A stretch of 64,000 nucleotides of DNA. It comes from Sporosalibacterium faouarense (GTDB lineage Bacteria; Bacillota; Clostridia; Tissierellales; VENL01). The first letter of the stretch is position 1, and each line of letters opens with the position of its first letter. This document shows, in pieces, positions 56,046-64,000 of the stretch. The stretch spans positions 124,001-188,000 of the forward strand of contig NZ_JAETGO010000089.1 in the NCBI RefSeq assembly GCF_016765695.1. The letters run 5' to 3'. A model generated the notes under the pieces. The model was given only the letters and a program-made list of their open reading frames with translations. It ran no database searches and was not told the DNA's origin. A program made the translations under genes and the position numbers.

Positions 56046-56903
56046 CTATTTAATAATTGGTATCCATACTTCTGATTTATAATTTTCATCATTAACATCA
56101 CCAGGATAATATATTTCAAGTTCAGGACCATCGGCATGCTTGTATCCTGTTGAAGGGAACCACTCAGAAAATATTCTTTTGGTTACATCCTGAATTGCAT
56201 CAGGTATTGCCCCTATTGCTTCAAATACTGCCCAGGTTGAAGCAGAAATTTCTATTTCAGTTAAATCCAGTTCTAAAGATTCGTCTGGTTTTTCGATTGC
56301 TATCATATAGGTAAATTCATCATTCTCCATATCCATATCTGTACATACGCCCATCAGTCCTAACTCACCCATTTTCTCTGATAACTTACTACATAGACTA
56401 TTTTCATTGCATTCTTCCCAAAATTTTGGAATACGTTTAAAGTTTTCTCCATTACCAGTAGAAACTCTAATCCCCTTTCCGACAATTGTAAAACCTTCTT
56501 TTTCAACAATCTTATACTTCATTTTTTCAGCTCCTTTTAATTGTATATTAAAGGAAAGACGTGGATATGCTTCCAGAGTATTTTCGCTATTACCTACAAT
56601 AGAAGGACTTATCTTATGTAATTTGCTAAATGCTTTAGAGAATGACTCTGGAGTTGAATAACCATACTTTAAAGCTATATCTATTACTTTAGAGTTAGTT
56701 ATAGCTAATTCTTGTGCTGCCAATGTTAATCTTCTTTTCCTTATATATTCTCCTACTGTTATCCCAGTTAGTATGTGAAACATTCTCTGATAATGAAATT
56801 TTGATAAACAGGCTACCTCTGCTACCTTTTTAATATCAATATCTTTAGATAAATTTTCTTCTATATAATCAATACTGTCATTCAACTTCCCTAAATGCTC
56901 CAA
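56046..56903 (-). CDS. AraC-type regulator with GyrI-like effector domain
   Basis: 285 residues if started at the TTG at 56903, which follows GGGGAGATGG; an upstream TTG start at 56963 has no site. Two HTH motifs lie in residues 1-105 (DIKKVAEVACLSKFHYQRMFH, VIDIALKYGYSTPESFSKAF). The GyrI-like/SHV domain at about 130-285 (YKIVEKEGFTIVGKGIRV, YMIAIEKPDESLELDL, AVFEAIGAIPDAIQDV) is the drug-binding fold of Rob and BmrR. It probably senses a hydrophobic compound. Confidence 0.9.
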   Translation of the reverse strand: MEHLGKLNDSIDYIEENLSKDIDIKKVAEVACLSKFHYQRMFHILTGITVGEYIRKRRLTLAAQELAITNSKVIDIALKYGYSTPESFSKAFSKLHKISPSIVGNSENTLEAYPRLSFNIQLKGAEKMKYKIVEKEGFTIVGKGIRVSTGNGENFKRIPKFWEECNENSLCSKLSEKMGELGLMGVCTDMDMENDEFTYMIAIEKPDESLELDLTEIEISASTWAVFEAIGAIPDAIQDVTKRIFSEWFPSTGYKHADGPELEIYYPGDVNDENYKSEVWIPIIK

Positions 56904-57118
56904 TCTCCATCTCCCCTTCCCAAATATAATAACACCTAAAGCATTATATGTCCTGTCAATCAATGCTTTTTATTGACAGATTCTAATTGATATGTTTTTC
57001 TTTATCCTAAATTTTACTATTATCTTCTTTTCTCATCTACTCTTAGATTCAATAAGATTACCCTAGAGTAACTATTTCACTTAACTATTATATACCTGAA
57101 TAATGATAACTTTTATAA

Positions 57119-57901
57119 TTATAAATAATTTATTGCCTCTACTAACTCCATATTTCTAGAATCATTTATAAGTTCCCTCAGTGTCGCCAAGTGTCCCGCT
57201 CCATATATAACTAATATTCTGTCATCTTCCTCTGATATATCTTGTAAATTAGAAAAAATACGTATATTTCTTTCATACCATTTAGAGAGAACATCCGATC
57301 CACAATAATTATCTCCTGACCCTAATCTACAGAAGTCTATATATACTTTATGCTGTTCTTTTATTTCCTTAGGATCATTAAATTTTTTCAGTATCTCTCC
57401 TATAGTTAAATTATTATGCATATAGTTAGTTTCATTTTCTAGTTCTTTCATCTTTTCATTAAAATGTTCCATAAATTCTGGTTTATTCTTATTTGCATAC
57501 TCAAATGCTTCTTCAAAAGGTATCATACCAACCACATCAATAGGATATATTCTTTTATGATTAAGACTTTTAGCTAATTTAAACCCAAGTTGTTCTACTT
57601 CATCTCTATGATCAGTAATTTCCTCTCTATCTTTTTCTTCAATAAGATCTCCACTACACCATCTATTATACTGACCATTTAATACTTTACTATTTTCAAT
57701 CTTTACTTCTACAGCTATCTTATTAGGTTTAAATTCCTTTAGTTTATCTAAAACTTCGTTTAGTTCTCTCTGAGCTTCATCACTCATAATATCCTTTGGC
57801 TTATCTTTAACAGTATGAAGATCATTCTCTTTAAAATGAAATGTCCCCAATACCATTACTTTAACCTTTCTTTCGTATACCATGTTACTTTCTTTTCCCA
57901 T
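57119..57901 (-). CDS. DUF5694 family protein (TraB/TIKI-related)
   Basis: 260 residues. VMVLGTFHFKENDLHTVKDK and KIAVEVKIENS are conserved His/Glu motifs of the family, IYPIDVVGMIPFEEAF and VIYGAGHLATLRELI the later ones. The fold is related to erythromycin-esterase-like and TIKI metalloproteases. No signal peptide. AGAGGGGAT precedes the ATG. A second TraB-like gene is at 26.2 kb, at the other end of the island. Confidence 0.82.
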   Translation of the reverse strand: MGKESNMVYERKVKVMVLGTFHFKENDLHTVKDKPKDIMSDEAQRELNEVLDKLKEFKPNKIAVEVKIENSKVLNGQYNRWCSGDLIEEKDREEITDHRDEVEQLGFKLAKSLNHKRIYPIDVVGMIPFEEAFEYANKNKPEFMEHFNEKMKELENETNYMHNNLTIGEILKKFNDPKEIKEQHKVYIDFCRLGSGDNYCGSDVLSKWYERNIRIFSNLQDISEEDDRILVIYGAGHLATLRELINDSRNMELVEAINYL

Positions 57902-58019
57902 TATAAAATCCCCTCTGATTTATTTTAAATATTCTTATAATTAGAACTCTTAAAACTCCTGTGCAAAATCTTTATTATAGACTATAATGATGCATTTTAC
58001 ATCACTCCAAAGATAATAC

Positions 58020-58715
58020 TCATTTATCATTAACTTTATTTAATTCTTTTAAAAACTCTAAGACAAAATTTTTAGTTATAATAGAAGCTTGTGTACAATT
58101 TTCTTCAAATTTTTCTATCCCCAAATGTATTGCAGTATCTGTTATGGATCGCACTGAAATAAAAGGTATTTTATTCACATAACATACATGGGCAATACTT
58201 GCAGTCTCCATATCAACTGACAATGGCGAATATTTTTGGTTTATTCTATCACGATTATTATCTTCAATAAATTTTTCTCCTGTTACCATTCGTCCAAAAT
58301 GTACATTGCTAAATTTGTTGCAAGTCATTTTAGCTATATCTAAGAAGTTTTTATCAGCATTGAAATATATAGAAGATAGCCATGGATGAAATTCAGTTAA
58401 TATACTATCATCAACGTCATGATATACCACTTGAGTTGAAATTATAATATCGAAAAGATTTATACTATTATCCATTCCACCAGCTGTTCCTGCATTTATA
58501 ATTGAATCAACACAATAAGTATCTATTAATATTTGAGATGCAATTGCCGCATTAACCTTACATACACCACTGTATAGTGCAACAACCGATACACTATTTA
58601 TATTTCCCTCATAAAACTTCAACATAGCTTTTTCTGTCACTACTATGTTTTCTATGTGTGATAAAAAAGGCTTAAGTTCTTCGTCACCAGCACAAAGTAT
58701 ACCTATTTTATGCAT
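58020..58715 (-). CDS. MTA/SAH nucleosidase-like phosphorylase-fold protein
   Basis: 231 residues of the 5'-methylthioadenosine/S-adenosylhomocysteine nucleosidase family. Motifs are IGILCAGDEELKPFL, VVALYSGVCKVNAAIASQ, INAGTAGGM, VTGEKF, VDMETASIAHV (the catalytic-pocket Glu) and SVRSITDTA. It would cleave adenine from MTA or SAH in the methyl cycle. GAGGAT precedes the ATG. Sequence features such as INAGTAGGM are close to MtnN, though a second copy is usually elsewhere in the genome. Confidence 0.85.
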   Translation of the reverse strand: MHKIGILCAGDEELKPFLSHIENIVVTEKAMLKFYEGNINSVSVVALYSGVCKVNAAIASQILIDTYCVDSIINAGTAGGMDNSINLFDIIISTQVVYHDVDDSILTEFHPWLSSIYFNADKNFLDIAKMTCNKFSNVHFGRMVTGEKFIEDNNRDRINQKYSPLSVDMETASIAHVCYVNKIPFISVRSITDTAIHLGIEKFEENCTQASIITKNFVLEFLKELNKVNDK

Positions 58716-59147
58716 GTATTTATCCTCCTATTATATAAATAATCATTGACACTTATTACTGTACAGATACGCATAAACACATATATCTCTTTGTAATATT
58801 TTTCAATTAAGACCCTCAAAAAGCTTTCCGCATATCATCATTTATTATTAAGTCAAACCTGTTTAAAAAACTATTTTAGATGTATCAAAATTTAATAGTT
58901 ATGTCGCTTTCCTTTTTAATTCTAACCCCTATGCTAAATTTTTTAAGTCTATACATTCTCCCCACGTAACGGTCTTTTCTCTATTTTGAGTGAACTATAG
59001 AGTTAAGATAAAGATATACATTATCTGACACAGCATCTTTTGTCATAGAAAATTCCTTTTTTTAAATGTACTACCTTGTTGTGTTATTTAGAATGTCGAG
59101 CACGAAATTAAATAATGCACTTTTTGATAATTCCAATAATAAACTCA
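58716..59147. other. 432-bp gap without a convincing gene
   Basis: A start-to-stop frame of 21 codons with GGAATTTT upstream (TKDAVSDNVYLYLNSIVHSK) is present near 59030 on the minus strand, perhaps a gene start cut short. Otherwise only AT-rich sequence with no repeat or hairpin of note. Confidence 0.4.
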
Positions 59148-59336
59148 TTAAATTCCTCTTTGCTCTATCTGAATTTTTATGATAAACAGATCATTTCTAT
59201 TCTTATTTATCTTAATATTGCACAATGGTGTATGTTTACTAGTAATTAGACCAAAACCATTAGTTACAATAGTTTGGTGGCTCAATCCATCAATACCAGC
59301 AAAAATGTACACTCTTCCATGATACACTGCAAACAC
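59148..59336 (-). CDS. Hypothetical short protein, possibly a fragment
   Basis: 62 residues from an ATG with AGGAG upstream, 40 bases after the lipoprotein stop. VYIFAGIDGLSHQTIVTNGF then PLCNIKINKNRND are beta-type and resemble part of a larger domain, so it may be a remnant of a bigger gene. Function unknown. Confidence 0.4.
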   Translation of the reverse strand: MFAVYHGRVYIFAGIDGLSHQTIVTNGFGLITSKHTPLCNIKINKNRNDLFIIKIQIEQRGI

Positions 59337-59375
59337 ATTGTTTACTCCTATATCCTATGATAAGCAAAATTGAAT

Positions 59376-59996
59376 CTATTTCAGTTTTAGTGAATTCATA
59401 ATACACTCTGCTACAGGCTTCCAATCCTTCATTTCCTTTTCTGTACAATTAAAGGTCATCATTAGCAATTTTCCATCTAAATCTGTAAAAAACATTAAGT
59501 TATAAACTTTTGTATCAAGTGCTGGGGTTAATAATTCAAGTACTCCTATATCTCTATTATCTACTTGAATTAAATAATCTCGATACCATTTTGCTGAAGG
59601 ATGCAGCTTTGACAGAGTTTCCTTAAAGAAGTCTTTATATTCTTTGATTTGATTATTTGTTACTTTACTTTGAGTATAATTAAAAGCTATATTAACTGAG
59701 CCTGTATCATTTGTATATACTAATTTTGGCCTTCTTTCATATGGATATTTAAATTTTGCCATTTCTTCTGACATAAGATTAAATGATTTAGGGATAAGAA
59801 TTTCTATCCTATCATTCAAAATTTTTTTATGTTGTAGTAAAACTTTTTCATTACCTATATTGAATTCCAAATCTACAGTACTTTTTTCTGTATTATTTGC
59901 TTCTGAAATATCTTCTGTACTAAAATTAGAACAAGCTGTTATAAAAACATTTAAAACTAATAAAAGAACTATTAATATATTTTTCGATTTCTTCAT
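59376..59996 (-). CDS. Hypothetical lipoprotein
   Basis: 206 residues. Signal KNILIVLLLVLNVFITACSN with lipobox ITAC and the Cys near residue 22. The mature domain (KILNDRIEILIPKSFNLM, YKDFFKETLSKLHPSAKW, DIGVLELLTPALDTKVYN) resembles PsbP/DUF-type surface proteins of Clostridia with a beta sandwich. GAGGGGAAG precedes the ATG. Confidence 0.72.
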   Translation of the reverse strand: MKKSKNILIVLLLVLNVFITACSNFSTEDISEANNTEKSTVDLEFNIGNEKVLLQHKKILNDRIEILIPKSFNLMSEEMAKFKYPYERRPKLVYTNDTGSVNIAFNYTQSKVTNNQIKEYKDFFKETLSKLHPSAKWYRDYLIQVDNRDIGVLELLTPALDTKVYNLMFFTDLDGKLLMMTFNCTEKEMKDWKPVAECIMNSLKLK

Positions 59997-60153
59997 TTTT
60001 TCTTCCCCTCATATTTCAATTATATCGCCTTAGTATTATCATTCTTTAATATTTGAGAATCATGGTATGCACGGCATCCAAAACCCGGGTCCCTCAGATA
60101 TGCTCACTTCAGTAATCTGCTATAGTCTTTATATAGCTTTCTTACTATTCTTC

Positions 60154-60522
60154 TCAGTAAAATAACCTCCGTAATAAGTAGGCTACATTTACAGTTTCAT
60201 TCAATCCATTTGCGACAAAAACTAGCATCTATCTATTTGCTTCATATTCAATAGTCCACTCTCCATCATAAAGTTCCATTGCTTCATTCTCATATGGATT
60301 ATTCTGGTAACTTGGCTCACCTAGTACTGATTTAATTTCTTTAGATGTCATTCCAAGTTTTACATTGCAAATTTCTTTGTTGTCTCCATAAATACCTATC
60401 CATATAACATCTGCATATTGAATTTCACTACCATATAAGACTGTATTCGTAGAAAAAACGACTCCTTTATCGTCATATGCTAAGTACAATTCTCCCATAA
60501 AGTTATCGTATCTATTAGGCAT
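60154..60522 (-). pseudogene. Fragment with frameshift, YjgB/stalk-type C-terminal domain
   Basis: The 97-residue frame from the ATG at 60522 reads VKLGMTSKEIKSVLGEPSYQ then GEWTIEYEANR and a stop. After a one-base shift it continues MLVFVANGLNETVNVAYLLR and ends FY and a stop. The GMT-x-KEI-x-x-x-LGEP block is typical of C-terminal domains of stalk-type and YjgB-like clostridial surface proteins. The N-terminal part of the parent is absent. It abuts the truncated CHAT gene, so the junction may be a deletion scar. Confidence 0.65.
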
Positions 60523-60531
60523 ACCCCCTTT

Positions 60532-62118
60532 TTAAATAATATCGCCACTATATGAACCAATTCCACGTGGACTAACATGACAAGCACTTAGCATAACTAA
60601 ATGTGGCATGATATGTTCATTTTCATGAGCAAACCACGTCTCATTCCCGATTACTATACCTGACAAATTACTTTCCTTCGAATACTTTCCATGTGCTGAA
60701 ATTACCAAAATATCAGCATTTGAGTTAGATTTTAAAAATTCTTTCATACTCTTAATTGATGTGATATTTTTTTTTATTACATTGAAGTTTTGATTACTCT
60801 TAGAAAGATTATCTACTAATGACCATATATGATCTGAATAAGGTCGGATGTGATCATTATTTTCTAAACACTCCGCTATTATGACTTTGCATGAGTTACC
60901 TATATATACGCTAGGAGTTCTGACTAACTCCATTTGCATTGCTCTTGTTAGCGGAGTTAAAGGACTATATGATATTGGTTTATGGCAACATAGTGGTGCT
61001 GTAGTTTCTGGTAATATAGCAAGTCCCACAGGAAAATTTGTAAAAGCAGTTATCTTTGAGGCTCTTTTAATAGCTTGAACACCATCTTCTCCTAGTTGAA
61101 TTGCTAATCTCTTACCGATCTCCTTTAATGTTTTCCATACATAACTATTTTTCTGACTATCTTTACAACAATGATCCTCTAAATTATTTAAAGATGAATA
61201 CAACTCATCAGCAACAGGTTCACAATCATAATAGTAACCATTTTTTGATATTGCATGGTGTGCAGAGATCAGGCTAATTGCTTTATTCTCAATATCTGGT
61301 ATTTTACTTATACAAGCTGCTTTCTTATACTTTGGTGGCATGCCAGGAAATGATATAGTTAGAGGAATTCTTGCTTTAGGAATATAATCTTTTATTAACT
61401 CTACTGGCTCAGTTTTTGATAGACCTTTCTCCAAATCGCTTAAAGCCTGTAACTTCGCTTTTTGAAATACCGCTTGATTTAGAATTTTTACATAGTCAAT
61501 ATCAGTAGAATTATGATTACTAATGTATGACCCAACTGTCCCAAACTGATTCTCAATGAATAGTTGAGGTAATAATCTGATATTGATGTCACTAAGTCTT
61601 TCTTCCTCAAAATTTGGAACACATAGTTCTCCTTCAACACCTGTAGTTAAAGCTGATAATTCGTTCCAAATACTAGACAAATAAACACTACTTAGATTAC
61701 TAACAGAAAGTGATTTCATTTTAGGCATAAAAGTATCTTCAAGTTCTTTAGCTTCATTCATACACTCATCTTGATAAATAATAAGAGTTGGTTTTTCAAA
61801 ATCAGGTAACTTGATTTTACATATACTGTGAGCCATATCAGATGGTATCATGACAATGTTGTGTGGAACATACGATCCAGCCATTACTTGATCAATATTT
61901 ATATTTACAGTATCTAAACTTACCCGAGGTAAGTGAAGACAAAATTCGATTGCTGGTATAATATCCTTTAAATCACTATCAAATAAGTGATAAGATGATT
62001 CTGCTTTAATACTTTCTATATCAACTATTGACGAATAATACTGACTTTATGGCTCCGATTTAAAAATAATAAAGTAATTTAAATAAATTCTACTAGCAGT
62101 TTCACTAAATTTATTCAT
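60532..62118 (-). pseudogene. CHAT (caspase-like) protease gene, nonsense-mutated and truncated
   Basis: Reading starts at an ATG at 62118 behind AGGGGGAAT. After 23 codons (ending FIIFKSEP) an in-frame TAA at 62047-62049 occurs, and the same frame resumes and runs 505 codons. The CHAT dyad is intact: His398 in VISAHGKYS and Cys435 in MLSACHVSPRG (counted from the internal ATG at 61884). The protein then ends 15 residues after the Cys, where relatives continue with a conserved block, so the C-terminus is lost. CHAT proteases act in defence and cell-death systems. Confidence 0.85.
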
Positions 62119-62206
62119 CCATATTCCCCCTGATATTGTACTATTAATTAATTTATGAGTAATATGCCACCATCACCATAGAGCCGATAGTCATTGCTCC
62201 TGGCAC

Positions 62207-62243
62207 AGATCCCAGCGTGCGGATTTCCCGCACTGGGCTCCTC
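62207..62243 (-). other. Group II intron domain V
   Basis: The minus strand reads GAGGAGCCCAGTGCGG then GAAA and CCGCACGCTGGGATCT. This is a 34-base hairpin with the AGC catalytic triad, a GAAA tetraloop and a two-base bulge, which is the invariant domain V design. The intron core is preserved here even though the protein gene is damaged. Confidence 0.82.
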
Positions 62244-62275
62244 AGTTGTATATTTCTACTTCCGCTCTCCAGCTT

Positions 62276-63495
62276 ATATAATTATTCCCATTTGTTTGTT
62301 TAGACTTTCTGTGAATGGTCTTTGTATTGGATGTTTTTCTTTTAATTTCTAATTAAACTCTTTCCAATTAAAGCTTCGCTTTTGACTCCTTCGGTTCATC
62401 CACTTATACAACAATCTTTTAACTATCAAATTCATCTTTTCTAGCATGTTATAGTTTCCTACAACCCCATAATAATTATAATAATCTTTTAGTTTTATGT
62501 TCAACAGATCTATTATAGTTTTGAGTCTATTGTTTCTGTTTTCTTTTATCCACTTTTTTATCTTTTGTACTGATGATTTGAACTTATTCTTGCTTTTTGT
62601 GTGAGTTATAATATCTGTTCATTTCCGTGATGTAAACCACCCAAAGGTAAATTCTAAAGAATCAAATTCTTCATTTCTAACTTTGCTAAATTTATTAAAC
62701 CTTATGACCTTAATCTTTTCTTTGGCAAGCTCTAAGCCAAACTTTTTGAAACGTTTTTCTAGTGCAATCATGAACTTCTCTGCACACCTTTTATATGACT
62801 TTTAACTACTTTTTCAAACCATATATCCAAAACATAATATAGGTATATATTAGCTAGATCGGCCTTATTACACCACCTTGCGATGTTCCTTTGTGAGGCT
62901 TTTCTATAATATTTTCCTTTAACATAATACCCGACTTTAACTATTTGTTTATTAATTTAAGAAATGGCCTGTCTGCTATGTCATGGGCTAACATTTCTAT
63001 TAGCCTTTCATGATTTATATTTTGAAAATACTCTTTTATATCTGCTTCTACTACATATCCATATTTTCCATAGTTGAGTTCTTTTCCTAAGTGCTTTACT
63101 GCATCCTTTGCTCCTCTACCTTTACGGTATGCATATCGTGTCTCATAGAACTTAGATTCATATACTACTTCTAGTATTTTACTACATGTTGTCTGTAGTA
63201 GTTTGTCTCTTACTGTTGGTATTCCAAGTGGTCTTTGATCTCCATTTGTCTTACTTATGTAGGTTCTTCTTACTAGATTTGTGTGATATGACTTATTTTT
63301 AAGTTCCTTTCTAATATATTTACTTCTTTGGTTAGATTTGCTTCAAACTCTTTTGCACTGATTTTGTCTATACCTTTTGATGCCTTTCTATTCATATACT
63401 GCCATGATTGTCCTAGATTCCACTTATTCAGTAGTCTGTACAGATTTTCAAACTTATGGTTTTTCTTATATCTTGCTTTCCTTTGAATAATTCAT
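62276..63495 (-). pseudogene. Group II intron reverse transcriptase/maturase, broken
   Basis: Starting at the ATG at 63495 and crossing several frames, I read KFENLYRLLNKWNLGQSW, KTNGDQRPLGIPTVRDKLLQ, YAYRKGRGAKDAVKHLGKEL, YVVEADIKEYFQNI (RT domain 3), GTSQGGVI (RT 4), then ALEKRFKKFGLELAKEKI and maturase-like SSVQKIKKWIKENRNNRL. The YADD active-site block is missing between RT 4 and KFGLEL, and there are at least four frameshifts or stops. The protein is inactive. Confidence 0.85.
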
Positions 63496-64000
63496 GCTCC
63501 TGTTTCCCCCTTCCCCATGTAGACAGCTTTCCTGCCCTCAGAGTACTATGAGGAAATCCGAATTCTCACTGTCTTTACAATACAATATCTTCTTTTTCGA
63601 TTGTATATTGATTCTTAGTTCCCTAAGTGACTGTGAGACCTCCCAAGTTCCTAACATTACTTTTCATACATACCACATGCTTTGTCCCCGACAGACCCTC
63701 CAGAATCTTGACTTTTCGATTCCTTAGTATTGACTTCCGTAACGTTAAAACTTCGTCATATTCATTTTTATTCCTTTCGGAACCAAGATTAACGGGGCTG
63801 AATATACTTCAAGTATTATAGTCTGCTCCTTGGTCTATTGGTGCACTAATATCCATATGTTACAGACATTTTCGTCCGCTAGGGATGTCGCAAAGCTTAC
63901 TAATTTATCTACTCTAAAAATATTGTAAGTTTTGTAATAGAGAGATGTGGTTCAATAATCCCTCAGATCTCTACACCACACCTTCATGATAACATCCAAT

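Larger units (their letters stand above)
62160..63981 (-). mobile_element. Degenerate group II intron
   Basis: About 1.8 kb on the minus strand, ending roughly 40 bases before the CHAT ATG. The 5' end GTGTG (minus-strand reading from 63981) fits the GUGYG consensus. Domain V (62207-62243) and a domain VI-like hairpin are readable, and the reverse-transcriptase gene fills the middle. It is smaller than intact introns of this type because the coding part has deletions and frameshifts. The exact 3' boundary is not certain. Confidence 0.8.

Noticed and set aside
25641-60000. Integron with attC sites between cassette-like genes
   Set aside because: The gene types and single orientation suggest it, but I found no conserved imperfect inverted repeat at successive gene borders. 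The recombinase lacks an obvious IntI-type extra helix and the genes point toward it, opposite to integron layout.
63494-63821. Two plus-strand frames in the last kilobase
   Set aside because: They are antisense to domain I of the group II intron, a structured RNA, and have no homology-like features.
1-64000. CRISPR array
   Set aside because: No regularly spaced repeat of 23-40 bases with unique spacers was seen. The 13-bp array at 23010-23087 has no spacers.

Overview
The window is AT-rich (visibly about 30 % G+C) and comes from a spore-forming, Gram-positive Clostridia-type chromosome. The evidence is the order miaB-ricA(ymcA)-mutS-mutL-miaA-hfq-spoVK-ynbB followed by lexA/yneA, a SpoVK-type AAA ATPase, Spo0A-box-like TGTCGAA motifs, Gram-positive SOS boxes, strong GGAGG ribosome sites and frequent TTG/GTG starts. 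No rRNA, intact tRNA or CRISPR array was seen. Genus cannot be fixed by eye.

Region 1 (1-10 kb) is ordinary chromosome: a tandem pair of M42 metallopeptidases (the first cut by the window edge), a MerR/coiled-coil protein, a MocR-type regulator, a potassium channel with an RCK domain, a small Cys-rich protein behind a textbook promoter, an aminotransferase and a GNAT acetyltransferase. Region 2 (10-24.6 kb) is a dense conserved housekeeping block for tRNA modification (miaB, miaA), mismatch repair (mutS, mutL), RNA chaperoning (hfq) and the Ric complex. It continues into a tightly overlapped cluster of spoVK, a small GTPase, a UbiA-like membrane protein and a small membrane protein, then ynbB, the lexA/yneA SOS switch and a lexA-linked tyrosine recombinase. 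Between yneA and the recombinase lie an uninterrupted array of 13-bp TGTCGA-type direct repeats, an extra SOS box and a shortened DUF3795 gene. A gene-free AT-rich kilobase follows the recombinase.

Region 3 (25.6-62.1 kb) is an accessory island. Nearly every gene is on the minus strand (uvsE is the exception), most with their own ribosome site: five GNATs, Nudix, APH-type kinase, HAD, HD, cytidine deaminase, nucleotidyltransferase, metallo-beta-lactamase, lipoproteins, small membrane proteins, a DUF692-like barrel, an M1-like metalloprotein, an HD-CHAP fusion, a nucleosidase and a CHAT protease. It is also a gene graveyard. Between and inside the annotated frames I read decayed genes: a radical SAM/SPASM gene, a methyltransferase and a Nudix gene that have lost their middles, a P-loop kinase start, a Nudix gene with two frameshifts, a membrane gene with an early frameshift, several C-terminal stubs, and a CHAT gene with an in-frame stop and a lost C-terminus. 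Internal deletions that keep both gene ends recur.

Region 4 (62.1-64 kb) is a degenerate group II intron on the minus strand, with domain V, domain VI and a GUGUG 5' end still recognisable and a reverse transcriptase that has lost its YADD active site. It ends just upstream of the CHAT gene.

No complete undescribed system is proven here. The best leads are the 13-bp repeat array with SOS and Spo0A-like motifs around the lexA-linked recombinase, the spoVK-GTPase-UbiA-like cluster, the HD-CHAP fusion, and the deletion-driven decay of a one-directional accessory gene array.
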